64,000 bases of DNA from Streptomyces sp. NRRL B-1140. Lineage in GTDB: Bacteria; Actinomycetota; Actinomycetes; Streptomycetales; Streptomycetaceae. The stretch is taken from positions 62,001 to 126,000 of the forward strand of contig NZ_LGEA01000014.1 in assembly GCF_001280065.1 (NCBI RefSeq), in the 5' to 3' direction. Positions 1 to 9,129 of this stretch are shown one piece after another (within the stretch, counting starts at the first letter, position 1; each line of letters begins with the position of its first letter). A program made the translations under genes and the position numbers. A model generated the notes under the pieces. It made no database searches. It had not been told where the DNA came from and saw only the letters and a program-made list of their open reading frames with translations.

Positions 1-93
1 GTGCCCGGCCCTCGCCCACGCGCGCGCGTGACTACGATGGGCCAGCCGGTGGCCAGCAGGGGCCAGACGGCGACACCGACCCTCGGGAAGGCC

Positions 94-801
94 ATGCTGA
101 ACAAGTACGCGCGTGCATTCTTCACGCGTGTCCTCACACCGTTCGCCGCGTTTCTGATCCGGCGGGGCGTCAGCCCCGACACCGTCACGCTCATCGGCAC
201 CGCCGGTGTGGTCGCGGGCGCGCTGGTCTTCTACCCCATGGGCGAGTTCTTCTGGGGCACGGTCGTGATCACGCTGTTCGTGTTCTCCGACCTCGTCGAC
301 GGCAACATGGCCCGGCAACTGGGCCGCTCCAGCCGCTGGGGCGCCTTCCTGGACTCCACGCTCGACCGGGTCGCCGACGGCGCGATCTTCGGCGGCTTCA
401 TCCTCTGGTACGCAGGAGGGGGCGACGACCTCGTCCTGTGCGCCGTCTCGATCTTCTGTCTGGCCAGCGGGCAGGTGGTGTCGTACACCAAGGCCCGGGG
501 CGAGTCGATCGGCCTGCCGGTGGCGGTCAACGGGCTCGTCGAGCGGGCCGAGCGGCTGGTGATCTCCCTGGTCGCGGCGGGGCTCGCGGGCCTGCACAAG
601 TTCGGCGTGCCCGGCATCCAGTACCTGCTGCCCGTCGCCCTGTGGATCGTCGCCGTGGGCAGCCTCGTCACGCTCGTCCAGCGGGTCGTCACGGTCCGCC
701 GGGAGTCCGCGGAGGCCGAGGCCGCGGCGGCCACGGCGGACGGGCAGGACAATGAGGACGAGCAGCAGAACGCCTCTCACGGGAGCGAGGCGGCCACGTG
801 A
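94..801 (+). CDS. pgsA: CDP-alcohol phosphatidyltransferase (phosphatidylinositol phosphate synthase)
   Basis: Membrane enzyme that transfers a phosphatidyl group from CDP-diacylglycerol to inositol phosphate, the first step towards phosphatidylinositol mannosides. The CDP-alcohol phosphatidyltransferase signature is complete: DG-x2-AR-x8-G-x3-D-x3-D, read as VDGNMAR followed by GAFLDSTLD near residues 68-91 counted from this start. Several hydrophobic helices and an acidic, Ala/Glu-rich C-terminal tail follow, 235 aa in all. The frame is open to GTG at position 1, but family-like sequence begins at ATG 94 (MLNKYARAFF), and a TACGAT -10-like hexamer at 33-38 would start the mRNA before ATG 94. 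It overlaps the next gene by 4 nt. The inositol rather than glycerol substrate is inferred from the neighbouring acyltransferase and pimA. Confidence 0.85.
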   Translation: MLNKYARAFFTRVLTPFAAFLIRRGVSPDTVTLIGTAGVVAGALVFYPMGEFFWGTVVITLFVFSDLVDGNMARQLGRSSRWGAFLDSTLDRVADGAIFGGFILWYAGGGDDLVLCAVSIFCLASGQVVSYTKARGESIGLPVAVNGLVERAERLVISLVAAGLAGLHKFGVPGIQYLLPVALWIVAVGSLVTLVQRVVTVRRESAEAEAAAATADGQDNEDEQQNASHGSEAAT

Positions 802-1706
802 GCGCTCAGGACCGGCTGACGGACGCGCTGTACGGCCTCGGCTGGGGCACGGTCAAGAAGCTCCCCGAGCCGGCCGCCGCACGGCTCGGCCGCACCATCG
901 CCGACCTGGCCTGGAAGCAGCGCGGCAAGGGCGTGCAGCGCCTGGAGAGCAACTACGCGCGTGTGGTGCCCGGTGCGAGCCCCGAGCGTCTCGCCGAACT
1001 GTCCCGCGCGGGCATGCGCTCCTACCTGCGTTACTGGATGGAGTCCTTCCGCCTCCCCGCCTGGAGCAAGGAGCGGATCAAGGGCGGTTTCGAGCCGAAG
1101 GACCTGCACCACCTCACCGAGGGCATGGCCGCAGGCAAGGGCGTCATACTCGCGCTGCCGCACCTCGCCAACTGGGACCTCGCCGGCGCCTGGGTCACCA
1201 CGAGACTCGGCATCCCCTTCACCACGGTCGCCGAGCGCCTGAAGCCCGAGACGCTCTACGACCGCTTCGTCGCCTACCGCGAGGGCCTCGGCATGGAGGT
1301 CCTGCCGCACAGCGGCGGCACCGCCTTCGGCACCCTGGCCCGCCGGCTGCGCGACGGCGGACTGGTCTGCCTGGTCGCCGACCGCGACCTGTCCGCCTCC
1401 GGCGTCGAGGTCGACTTCTTCGGCGCCACGGCGCGCATGCCGGCCGGACCCGCCCTGCTCGCCCAGCAGACCGGCGCCCTGCTGCTGCCCGTCACCCTCT
1501 GGTACGACGACTCGCCCGTGATGCAGGGCCGCGTCCACCCGCCCGTCGAGGTCCCCGAGCCGGGCACACGCGCCGAGAAGACATCCGTCATGACACAGGC
1601 GCTGGCCGACGCCTTCGCCACGGGTATCGCCGACCATCCGGAGGACTGGCACATGCTGCAGCGCCTGTGGCTCGCGGACCTCGACCCCGCGAAGGGGCGC
1701 CCGTGA
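798..1706 (+). CDS. Phosphatidylinositol mannoside acyltransferase (LPLAT/HtrB-like)
   Basis: Acyltransferase of the lysophospholipid/HtrB-LpxL type, expected to acylate a mannose of phosphatidylinositol mannoside at the inner membrane face, as mycobacterial PatA (Rv2611c) does. The catalytic HX4D motif is present (PHLANWDLAG, His122 and Asp127), followed by a family-typical RDLSASGVEVDFFG segment. Length 302 aa is normal. The GTG start lies inside the end of pgsA (GTGA overlap), and the stop overlaps the GTG of pimA by 4 nt, so the three genes look translationally coupled. Function is inferred from the family and this conserved gene order. The exact acyl donor and acceptor cannot be read from the sequence. 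Confidence 0.85.
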   Translation: MSAQDRLTDALYGLGWGTVKKLPEPAAARLGRTIADLAWKQRGKGVQRLESNYARVVPGASPERLAELSRAGMRSYLRYWMESFRLPAWSKERIKGGFEPKDLHHLTEGMAAGKGVILALPHLANWDLAGAWVTTRLGIPFTTVAERLKPETLYDRFVAYREGLGMEVLPHSGGTAFGTLARRLRDGGLVCLVADRDLSASGVEVDFFGATARMPAGPALLAQQTGALLLPVTLWYDDSPVMQGRVHPPVEVPEPGTRAEKTSVMTQALADAFATGIADHPEDWHMLQRLWLADLDPAKGRP

Positions 1707-2866
1707 GAATCGGTATCGTCTGCCCGTACTCCTGGGACGTACCGGGCGGCGTGCAGTTCCACATCCGTGACCTCGCCGAGTACTTCATCCGCCTCGGCCA
1801 CGAGGTGTCCGTCCTGGCCCCGGCCGACGACGACACCCCGCTGCCGCCGTACGTGGTCTCGGCCGGACGCGCGGTGCCGGTGCCGTACAACGGGTCGGTG
1901 GCCCGGCTGAACTTCGGTTTCCTGAGCGCGGCCCGGGTGCGCCGCTGGCTGCACGACGGCGCGTTCGACGTGATCCACATCCACGAGCCGACCTCGCCGT
2001 CGCTGGGCCTGCTGACCTGCTGGGCCGCCCAGGGGCCGATCGTCGCCACGTTCCACACGTCCAACCCGCGCTCGCGCGCGATGATCGCCGCGTACTCGAT
2101 CCTCCAGGCCGCCCTGGAGAAGATCAGCGCCCGCATCGCGGTGAGCGAGTACGCCCGCCGCACCCTGGTGGAGCACCTCGGCGGCGACGCGGTCGTGATC
2201 CCCAACGGCGTCGACGTCGACTTCTTCGCCGACGCCGAGCCCAAGGCCGAGTGGCAGGGCGAAACGATCGGCTTCATAGGGCGTATCGACGAGCCCCGCA
2301 AGGGACTCCCGGTGCTGATGAGGGCCCTGCCCGCGATCCTCGCCGCGCGTCCGCAGACCCGGCTGCTGGTCGCCGGACGCGGTGACGAGGAGGAGGCCGT
2401 GGAGTCCCTGCCGGCCGAGCTGCGCTCGCGCGTCGAGTTCCTCGGCATGGTCAGCGACGAGGACAAGGCCCGCTTCCTGCGCAGCGTCGACCTGTACGTC
2501 GCGCCCAACACCGGCGGTGAGAGCTTCGGCATCATCCTCGTCGAGGCCATGTCCGCCGGGGCCCCCGTCCTCGCCTCCGACCTGGACGCCTTCGCCCAGG
2601 TCCTGGACCGCGGGTCGGCCGGCGAGCTGTTCCCCAACGAGGACGCCGACGCCCTGGCCGAGGCGGCCGTACGGCTCCTGGCCGACCCGCAGCGGCGGGC
2701 GGAGCTGCGGGAGCGGGGGAGTGCCCACGTGCGGCGCTTCGACTGGTCGACCGTCGGCGCGGACATCCTGTCCGTCTACGAGACGGTCACGGCGGGAGCG
2801 GCGGCGGTGGCCGAGGACGAGCGGGCGACGGGCCTGTGGGGGCGGCTGGGGTTCGCCCGGGACTGA
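1703..2866 (+). CDS. pimA: Phosphatidylinositol alpha-mannosyltransferase (GT4 family)
   Basis: GDP-mannose-dependent glycosyltransferase adding the first mannose to phosphatidylinositol. The 387-aa protein has the two-domain GT-B/GT4 layout: N-terminal CPYSWDVPGGVQFH glycine loop, central HEPTSPS and NPRSRAM segments, and the C-terminal donor-site E-x7-E motif in GESFGIILVEAMSAG. The GTG at 1703 is chosen because it starts exactly at the conserved MRIGIVCPYSW and forms a 4-nt overlap with the upstream stop. It closes the pgsA-acyltransferase-pimA operon, the same order as M. tuberculosis Rv2612c-Rv2610c. A short GC hairpin follows the stop. Confidence 0.9.
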   Translation: MRIGIVCPYSWDVPGGVQFHIRDLAEYFIRLGHEVSVLAPADDDTPLPPYVVSAGRAVPVPYNGSVARLNFGFLSAARVRRWLHDGAFDVIHIHEPTSPSLGLLTCWAAQGPIVATFHTSNPRSRAMIAAYSILQAALEKISARIAVSEYARRTLVEHLGGDAVVIPNGVDVDFFADAEPKAEWQGETIGFIGRIDEPRKGLPVLMRALPAILAARPQTRLLVAGRGDEEEAVESLPAELRSRVEFLGMVSDEDKARFLRSVDLYVAPNTGGESFGIILVEAMSAGAPVLASDLDAFAQVLDRGSAGELFPNEDADALAEAAVRLLADPQRRAELRERGSAHVRRFDWSTVGADILSVYETVTAGAAAVAEDERATGLWGRLGFARD

Positions 2867-2870
2867 TGCC

Positions 2871-2890
2871 GGGCCGGCTGCGGCCGGCCC
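2871..2890 (+). terminator. Short GC-rich hairpin after pimA
   Basis: GGGCCGG (2871-2877) pairs with CCGGCCC (2884-2890) around a 6-nt loop, 4 nt after the pimA stop. There is no U-run. It may weakly terminate or stabilise the pimA transcript. Confidence 0.35.
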
Positions 2891-2927
2891 CGGGCCGGGG
2901 GGTGAACGGCGAGAGTGCCCGTGCCGC

Positions 2928-2941
2928 TAGCCTTGCCGCCC
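2928..2941 (+). promoter_or_regulatory. Candidate leaderless promoter -10 for the 2942 gene
   Basis: TAGCCT (2928-2933) lies 8 nt before GTG 2942, with no purine-rich ribosome binding site between them. This matches the streptomycete leaderless layout. No good -35 is visible. Confidence 0.45.
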
Positions 2942-3484
2942 GTGACCACCACTCTCATCTGGATCGCCGTCGCCCTGGTCGCGATCGGGCTCTACCTGAG
3001 CTGGACCGCAGGCCGGCTCGACCGTCTCCACGCCCGGATCGACGCCGCGCGGGCCGCCCTGGACGCGCAGCTGCTGCGCCGGGCCTCGGTCGCGCAGGAA
3101 CTGGCGACCTCGGGAGTCCTGGACCCGGCCGCCTCGATCGTGCTGTACGAGGCCGCACACGCCGCCCGACAGGCCGAGGAGGACCAGCGGGAAGTCGCCG
3201 AGAGCGAACTGAGCCAGGCGCTGCGGGCCGTCTTCGGAGAGGCCCCGCAGGTGGAGGCGGTGCGAGAGGCACCCGGGGGAGAGGAGGCGGCCCGGGAACT
3301 CACCGAGGCGGTCCGCAGGGTGCCGATGGCCCGGCGTTTCCACAACGACGCCGTACGGGCGGCCCGGGCCCTGCGCCGGCATCGCAAGGTGCGCTGGTTC
3401 CGCCTGGCCGGTCACGCGCCCTTCCCGATGGCCTTCGAGATGGACGACGAGCCTCCGGCGGCCCTGGTGGACCGGGCCGCCTGA
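2942..3484 (+). CDS. Conserved actinobacterial single-pass membrane protein, unknown function
   Basis: Function not recognised. The 180-aa protein has one N-terminal transmembrane helix (about residues 3-22, ending SWTAG) and then a charged, mostly helical Ala/Glu/Arg-rich cytoplasmic region that may form coiled coil. A C-terminal RWFRLAGHAPFPMAFEMDD segment follows. An in-frame GTG at 2915 exists, but GTG 2942 is preferred: it begins MTTTLIW just before the helix, and TAGCCT at 2928-2933 sits 8 nt upstream, suggesting a leaderless message starting at 2942. It lies between the PIM-lipid operon and pdxS, which suggests an envelope-associated role, but nothing more specific. Confidence 0.75.
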   Translation: MTTTLIWIAVALVAIGLYLSWTAGRLDRLHARIDAARAALDAQLLRRASVAQELATSGVLDPAASIVLYEAAHAARQAEEDQREVAESELSQALRAVFGEAPQVEAVREAPGGEEAARELTEAVRRVPMARRFHNDAVRAARALRRHRKVRWFRLAGHAPFPMAFEMDDEPPAALVDRAA

Positions 3485-3619
3485 ACCGTCCACCCGTCGC
3501 TTTCCGGCCGTCCGTCGCAAAAAGGATCCACGGCGTTCACATTGGCCCTTGCTGTGGCCTGGTTCTCTCACGTTTCCTCAGTGCTGCAGAAATCCCCTTT
3601 CCCCTCAGCGAGGTCACCC

Positions 3620-4525
3620 GTGTCCATCTCCGAAAACCAGGCTCCCGAGACCGGTACCGCCCGAGTGAAGCGCGGCATGGCCGAGCAGCTCAAGGGCGGC
3701 GTCATCATGGACGTCGTCACCCCGGAGCAGGCGAAGATCGCCGAGGACGCGGGCGCCGTGGCCGTCATGGCCCTGGAGCGGGTCCCGGCCGACATCCGCA
3801 AGGACGGCGGCGTGGCCCGCATGTCCGACCCGGACATGATCGAGGGCATCATCGACGCCGTCTCCATCCCGGTCATGGCCAAGTCCCGCATCGGCCACTT
3901 CGTCGAGGCCCAGGTCCTGCAGTCCCTCGGCGTCGACTACATCGACGAGTCCGAGGTCCTCACCCCGGCCGACGAGGTCAACCACTCCGACAAGTGGGCC
4001 TTCACCACCCCGTTCGTCTGTGGCGCCACCAACCTCGGCGAGGCCCTGCGCCGCATCGCCGAGGGCGCGGCGATGATCCGCTCCAAGGGCGAGGCCGGCA
4101 CCGGCAACGTCGTCGAGGCCGTCCGCCACCTGCGCCAGATCAAGAACGAGATCGCCCGCCTGCGCGGCTACGACAACAACGAGCTGTACGCCGCCGCCAA
4201 GGAGCTGCGCGCCCCGTACGAGCTGGTCAAGGAAGTCTCCGAGCTCGGCAAGCTCCCCGTGGTGCTGTTCTCCGCCGGCGGTGTCGCCACCCCGGCCGAC
4301 GCGGCCCTGATGCGCCAGCTCGGCGCCGAGGGCGTCTTCGTCGGCTCCGGCATCTTCAAGTCCGGCGACCCGGCCAAGCGCGCCGCCGCCATCGTGAAGG
4401 CCACCACCTTCTACGACGACCCGAAGATCGTCGCCGACGCCTCCCGCAACCTCGGCGAGGCCATGGTCGGCATCAACTGCGACACCCTCCCCGAGGCCGA
4501 GCGCTACGCCAACCGCGGCTGGTAA
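3620..4525 (+). CDS. pdxS: Pyridoxal 5-phosphate synthase, lyase subunit PdxS
   Basis: Catalytic subunit of the deoxyxylulose-independent vitamin B6 pathway. It builds PLP from ribose 5-phosphate, glyceraldehyde 3-phosphate and ammonia supplied by PdxT. The 301-aa (beta/alpha)8 protein shows the highly conserved [16 protein letters not shown] start, Lys88 in [11 protein letters not shown] (the ribose 5-phosphate Schiff-base lysine) and the [11 protein letters not shown] phosphate loop with the second lysine. GTG 3620 gives the normal family N-terminus and has AGCGAGG about 8 nt upstream. The frame extends to 3542, but that part resembles nothing in the family. pdxT follows after 13 nt. No clear promoter could be picked in the 135-bp gap upstream. 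Confidence 0.96.
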   Translation: MSISENQAPETGTARVKRGMAEQLKGGVIMDVVTPEQAKIAEDAGAVAVMALERVPADIRKDGGVARMSDPDMIEGIIDAVSIPVMAKSRIGHFVEAQVLQSLGVDYIDESEVLTPADEVNHSDKWAFTTPFVCGATNLGEALRRIAEGAAMIRSKGEAGTGNVVEAVRHLRQIKNEIARLRGYDNNELYAAAKELRAPYELVKEVSELGKLPVVLFSAGGVATPADAALMRQLGAEGVFVGSGIFKSGDPAKRAAAIVKATTFYDDPKIVADASRNLGEAMVGINCDTLPEAERYANRGW

Positions 4526-4538
4526 GGCACAGGAATCC

Positions 4539-5147
4539 ATGAGCGACATCCCCGTCATAGGCGTCCTGGCCCTCCAGGGCGACGTACGGGAGCACCTCGT
4601 CGCCCTGGCCGCGGCCGATGCCGTGGCCAGGCCGGTGCGGCGCCCCGAAGAGCTCGCCGAGGTGGACGGCCTCGTCCTCCCCGGCGGCGAGTCCACCACC
4701 ATCTCCAAGCTGGCCGTCCTGTTCGGCCTGATGGAGCCCCTTCGCGCGCGCGTGCGCAACGGTATGCCCGTCTACGGCACCTGCGCCGGCATGATCATGC
4801 TCGCCGACAAGATCCTCGACCCGCGCTCGGGCCAGGAGACCATCGGCGGCATCGACATGATCGTGCGCCGCAACGCCTTCGGACGGCAGAACGAGTCCTT
4901 CGAAGCGGCCGTCGACATCCGCGGCATCGAGGGCGATCCTGTCGAGGGCGTCTTCATCCGGGCCCCCTGGGTGGAGTCCGTCGGGGCCCGGGCCGAGGTG
5001 CTCGCCGAGCACGACGGCCACATCGTCGCGGTCCGCCAGGGCACCGCGCTGGCCACGTCGTTCCACCCGGAACTGACCGGCGACCACCGCGTGCACGCCC
5101 TGTTCGTCGACATGGTGCGGGGGAACCGGACAGCGGAGTCCTTGTAG
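4539..5147 (+). CDS. pdxT: Pyridoxal 5-phosphate synthase, glutaminase subunit PdxT
   Basis: Class I glutamine amidotransferase that hydrolyses glutamine and channels ammonia to PdxS. The 202-aa protein has the complete triad: nucleophile Cys82 in [10 protein letters not shown], and His176 and Glu178 in SFHPELTGD. The family LQGDVREH and [11 protein letters not shown] segments are also present. Its ATG lies 13 nt behind pdxS, consistent with a two-gene operon making the 12:12 synthase complex. Its TAG stop is part of a TAGGAT hexamer that may serve as a -10 for yebC. Confidence 0.96.
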   Translation: MSDIPVIGVLALQGDVREHLVALAAADAVARPVRRPEELAEVDGLVLPGGESTTISKLAVLFGLMEPLRARVRNGMPVYGTCAGMIMLADKILDPRSGQETIGGIDMIVRRNAFGRQNESFEAAVDIRGIEGDPVEGVFIRAPWVESVGARAEVLAEHDGHIVAVRQGTALATSFHPELTGDHRVHALFVDMVRGNRTAESL

Positions 5148-5195
5148 GATTCCTGCGTTCGTTGCTGAGATGGGTTACGCGAAGGAGACAGGCAG

Positions 5196-5948
5196 ATGTC
5201 CGGCCACTCTAAATGGGCCACGACGAAGCACAAGAAGGCCGTCATCGATGCCAAGCGCGGCAAGCTCTTCGCGAAGCTGATCAAGAACATCGAGGTCGCG
5301 GCGCGGATGGGCGGCGTCGACCTCGAGGGCAACCCGACGCTCTACGACGCCGTCCAGAAGGCCAAGAAGCAGTCGGTCCCGAACAAGAACATCGACTCCG
5401 CGATCAAGCGTGGTGGCGGTCTCGAGGCCGGCGGCGCCGACTACGAGACGATCATGTACGAGGGTTACGGCCCGAACGGCGTGGCCGTGCTCATCGAGTG
5501 CCTCACCGACAACCGCAACCGCGCCGCCTCCGACGTCCGCGTCGCCATGACCCGCAACGGCGGCTCGATGGCCGACCCGGGCTCGGTGTCGTACATGTTC
5601 AGCCGCAAGGGCGTCGTCATCGTCCCCAAGGGCGAGCTGACCGAGGACGACGTCCTCACGGCCGTCCTGGACGCGGGCGCCGAGGAGGTCAACGACCTCG
5701 GTGAGTCCTTCGAGGTCATCAGCGAGGCCACCGACCTGGTCGCGGTCCGCACCGCCCTCCAGGACGCCGGCATCGACTACGACTCCGCCGACTCCAGCTT
5801 CGTGCCGTCCGTCCAGGTCGAACTGGACGAGGAGGGCGCCAAGAAGATCTTCAAGCTGATCGACGCGCTCGAGGACAGCGACGACGTGCAGAACGTCTTC
5901 GCCAACTTCGACGTGAGCGACGAGGTCATGGAGAAGGTCGACGCGTAA
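5196..5948 (+). CDS. YebC/TACO1 family protein
   Basis: 250-aa member of the YebC/PmpR family, with the diagnostic start [25 protein letters not shown] and three-domain layout. Family members were long annotated as DNA-binding regulators. Recent work on relatives assigns a role in translation, relieving ribosome stalling, so the product is best named by family. The ATG has GAAGGAGA about 8 nt upstream. The position between pdxST and ruvCAB is conserved across actinobacteria, as it is in M. tuberculosis (Rv2603c). A 15-bp terminator follows. Confidence 0.93.
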   Translation: MSGHSKWATTKHKKAVIDAKRGKLFAKLIKNIEVAARMGGVDLEGNPTLYDAVQKAKKQSVPNKNIDSAIKRGGGLEAGGADYETIMYEGYGPNGVAVLIECLTDNRNRAASDVRVAMTRNGGSMADPGSVSYMFSRKGVVIVPKGELTEDDVLTAVLDAGAEEVNDLGESFEVISEATDLVAVRTALQDAGIDYDSADSSFVPSVQVELDEEGAKKIFKLIDALEDSDDVQNVFANFDVSDEVMEKVDA

Positions 5949-5981
5949 CTCCGGACTCCGCATTTCCGGACTCCACCGGGT

Positions 5982-6017
5982 CGACGGGCCGACGGGACAC
6001 ACCCCGTCGGCCCGTCG
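5982..6017 (+). terminator. Terminator-like hairpin after yebC
   Basis: A perfect 15-bp stem: CGACGGGCCGACGGG (5982-5996) pairs with CCCGTCGGCCCGTCG (6003-6017) around a 6-nt ACACAC loop. It separates yebC from ruvC. Confidence 0.8.
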
Positions 6018-6072
6018 CGTTGTCGGTGGCACCCGATAGCCTGCACAAACAGGTGAGCGAAAGGGAGGGCGC

Positions 6073-6612
6073 GTGCGCGTACTGGGGGTGGACCCGGGAC
6101 TGACCCGGTGCGGTGTCGGCGTGGTCGAGGGCGTCGCCGGACGGCCGCTCACGATGATCGGCGTCGGAGTCGTCCGCACACCCGCCGACGCCGACCTCGG
6201 CCACCGCCTCGTGGCGGTCGAACAGGGCATCGAGCAGTGGCTCGACGAGCACCGGCCGGAATGCGTCGCCGTGGAACGCGTCTTCAGCCAGCACAACGTG
6301 CGTACGGTGATGGGCACCGCCCAGGCCAGCGCCGTCGCCATGCTCTGCGCCGCCCGCCGCGGGATCCCCGTGGCGCTGCACACCCCGAGCGAGGTCAAGG
6401 CCGCCGTCACCGGCAGCGGCCGGGCCGACAAGGCACAGGTCGGCGCCATGGTGACCCGCCTGCTCCGGCTCAGCGCCCCGCCCAAGCCCGCCGACGCCGC
6501 CGACGCCCTCGCTCTCGCCATCTGCCACATCTGGCGCGCCCCCGCCCAGAACCGACTCCAGCAGGCCGTCGCCCTGCACACCGCACCCACACCGAAAGGC
6601 CGGACGGCATGA
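6073..6612 (+). CDS. ruvC: Holliday junction resolvase RuvC
   Basis: Endonuclease that cuts Holliday junctions symmetrically after RuvAB branch migration. The 179-aa protein has the acidic active-site set: Asp7 in [12 protein letters not shown], Glu68 in [10 protein letters not shown], and Asp141/Asp144 in [18 protein letters not shown] 6073 has AAGGGAGGG just upstream. TAGCCT at 6037-6042 is a likely -10 about 30 nt before the start. The stop overlaps the ruvA ATG by 4 nt, giving the standard ruvC-ruvA-ruvB operon. Confidence 0.96.
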   Translation: MRVLGVDPGLTRCGVGVVEGVAGRPLTMIGVGVVRTPADADLGHRLVAVEQGIEQWLDEHRPECVAVERVFSQHNVRTVMGTAQASAVAMLCAARRGIPVALHTPSEVKAAVTGSGRADKAQVGAMVTRLLRLSAPPKPADAADALALAICHIWRAPAQNRLQQAVALHTAPTPKGRTA

Positions 6613-7214
6613 TCGCCTTCGTCAGCGGCACAGTGGCCGCGCTCGCCCCGGACGCCGCGGTCGTCGAGGTCGGCGGCGTCGGCATGGCCGTCCAGTGCAC
6701 GCCGAACACGCTGTCGACGCTCCGCATGGGCCAGCCCGCCAAGCTGCACACGTCCCTGGTCGTCCGCGAGGACTCCCTCACCCTGTACGGGTTCGCGGAC
6801 GACGACGAGCGGCAGGTCTTCGAGCTGCTCCAGACCGCGAGCGGCGTCGGACCGAGACTCGCCCAGGCGATGCTGGCCGTGCACAGCCCGGACGCGCTGC
6901 GCCGGGCCGTCGCCACCGGCGACGAGAAGGCCCTCACGGCCGTCCCCGGCATCGGGAAGAAGGGGGCCCAGAAGCTGCTCCTGGAGCTGAAGGACCGGCT
7001 CGGCGCACCGGTCGGAGCACCCGCCGTCGGCGCACCGGTCAGCACCGGCTGGCGCGACCAGCTGCACGCGGCTCTGATCGGCCTCGGCTACGCGACCCGG
7101 GAGGCCGACGAGGCCGTCGCCGCCGTGAGCCCGCAGGCCGAGGCCGTCGAGGGCACGCCACAGGTGGGGCAGCTACTGAAGGCGGCCCTGCAGACACTGA
7201 ACCGAGCCCGCTGA
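6609..7214 (+). CDS. ruvA: Holliday junction DNA helicase subunit RuvA
   Basis: RuvA tetramers bind the four-way junction and load RuvB. The 201-aa protein contains the N-terminal OB fold ([12 protein letters not shown]... to about residue 62), two helix-hairpin-helix motifs ([17 protein letters not shown] and [16 protein letters not shown]) and the C-terminal RuvB-contacting domain ([16 protein letters not shown]). ATG 6609 overlaps the ruvC stop (ATGA). A short Gly/Ala/Pro-rich linker separates domains II and III. Confidence 0.96.
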   Translation: MIAFVSGTVAALAPDAAVVEVGGVGMAVQCTPNTLSTLRMGQPAKLHTSLVVREDSLTLYGFADDDERQVFELLQTASGVGPRLAQAMLAVHSPDALRRAVATGDEKALTAVPGIGKKGAQKLLLELKDRLGAPVGAPAVGAPVSTGWRDQLHAALIGLGYATREADEAVAAVSPQAEAVEGTPQVGQLLKAALQTLNRAR

Positions 7215-7238
7215 TCCACGACCCTCTGAGGCACATCC

Positions 7239-8309
<1,071 letters not shown>

Positions 8310-8389
8310 CGGGGCCGTCACGGCTCCGGGGCGCCCAGGCCACGGCGAGGTCACTGGCCGGACCAGGAACCCCGGTGCCATGCTGAGCG

Positions 8390-8419
8390 TTGTTCCATGC
8401 GCGCGGACTCGCTTAGACT
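8390..8419 (+). promoter_or_regulatory. Candidate vegetative promoter for yajC-secDF
   Basis: TTGTTC (8390-8395), an 18-nt spacer and TAGACT (8414-8419) form one of the better sigma70/HrdB-like promoters in the window. It lies in the 196-bp gap after ruvB. It would leave a leader of about 80 nt before yajC. Confidence 0.6.
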
Positions 8420-8505
8420 CCGCCGATGCCGCCTTTGACGGCGGCGTACACACCCCCAACCATCTGGCCGCTCACAGCGCGGTCGTGTGAAGGAAGTACC
8501 GACCC

Positions 8506-8997
8506 GTGAGTCTCCTGACCCTCCTCCCGTTCATCGTGCTCATCGGGGCCATGTTCCTGATGACCCGATCGGCAAAGAAGAAGCAGCAGCAGGCCGTGGA
8601 GATGCGGAACCAAATGCAGCCCGGCAGCGGCATCCGCACCATCGGGGGCATGTACGCCACGGTCAAGGAGGTCAACGAGGACACCGTCCTCGTCGACGCC
8701 GGTCCCGGCGTCGAGCTCCTCTTCGCCAAGAACGCCATCGGCGCCGTGCTCACGGACGACGAGTACAACCGCATCGTCCACGGCATCGAGCACGACCTGA
8801 AGTCCGACGCCGACCTCGTCCCGGACGACGCCTCCTCCCTCACCGGGACCGGCGACTCCGCCGCCGACGCCCCCGCTGACGACAAGGCCGTCGACCTCGG
8901 CAAGAAGGACACGGCCGATGAGCCGGCCGACGAGGCGACCGACGCGAAGACGGACGCAGAGCCGAAGAAGACCGACGGCGACTCCGAGGCGAAGTAG
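8506..8997 (+). CDS. yajC: Preprotein translocase subunit YajC
   Basis: Small accessory subunit of the SecDF-YajC complex. The 163-aa protein has a single N-terminal transmembrane helix (about residues 2-20, LTLLPFIVLIGAMFLM), then the conserved RSAKKKQQQA basic stretch and the MQPGSGIRTIGGMYATVKEV core. A long acidic Asp/Ala/Lys-rich tail from about residue 105 lacks obvious structure and is typical of actinobacteria. GTG 8506 follows AAGGAAG. A very strong hairpin follows the stop, before secD. Confidence 0.93.
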   Translation: MSLLTLLPFIVLIGAMFLMTRSAKKKQQQAVEMRNQMQPGSGIRTIGGMYATVKEVNEDTVLVDAGPGVELLFAKNAIGAVLTDDEYNRIVHGIEHDLKSDADLVPDDASSLTGTGDSAADAPADDKAVDLGKKDTADEPADEATDAKTDAEPKKTDGDSEAK

Positions 8998-8998
8998 T

Positions 8999-9043
8999 CG
9001 TGTCCCGGGGTGCGCGGGCCAGGCCCGCGCACCCCGGGACACG
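8999..9043 (+). terminator. 21-bp hairpin between yajC and secD
   Basis: A perfect dyad: the arm 8999-9020 (CGTGTCCCGGGG then TGCGCGGGCC) is fully complementary to 9022-9043. In RNA it folds as about 20-21 bp with a CAG-type loop. It begins 2 nt after the yajC stop. There is no U-run, as is usual for streptomycete terminators. Confidence 0.75.
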
Positions 9044-9129
9044 CCCAGCTCGCACGGAATCCCGACACCATGTCATGGCCGCCCGTCCGCCGATGAGGAG
9101 CGAGGTGGCCCGAGAGGGAGTACGAGAAG

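Noticed and set aside
1..93. GTG at position 1 as the pgsA start
   Set aside because: The first 31 codons are basic and unlike the family. A -10-like hexamer inside them and ATG 94 fit better, though the true upstream context is cut off.
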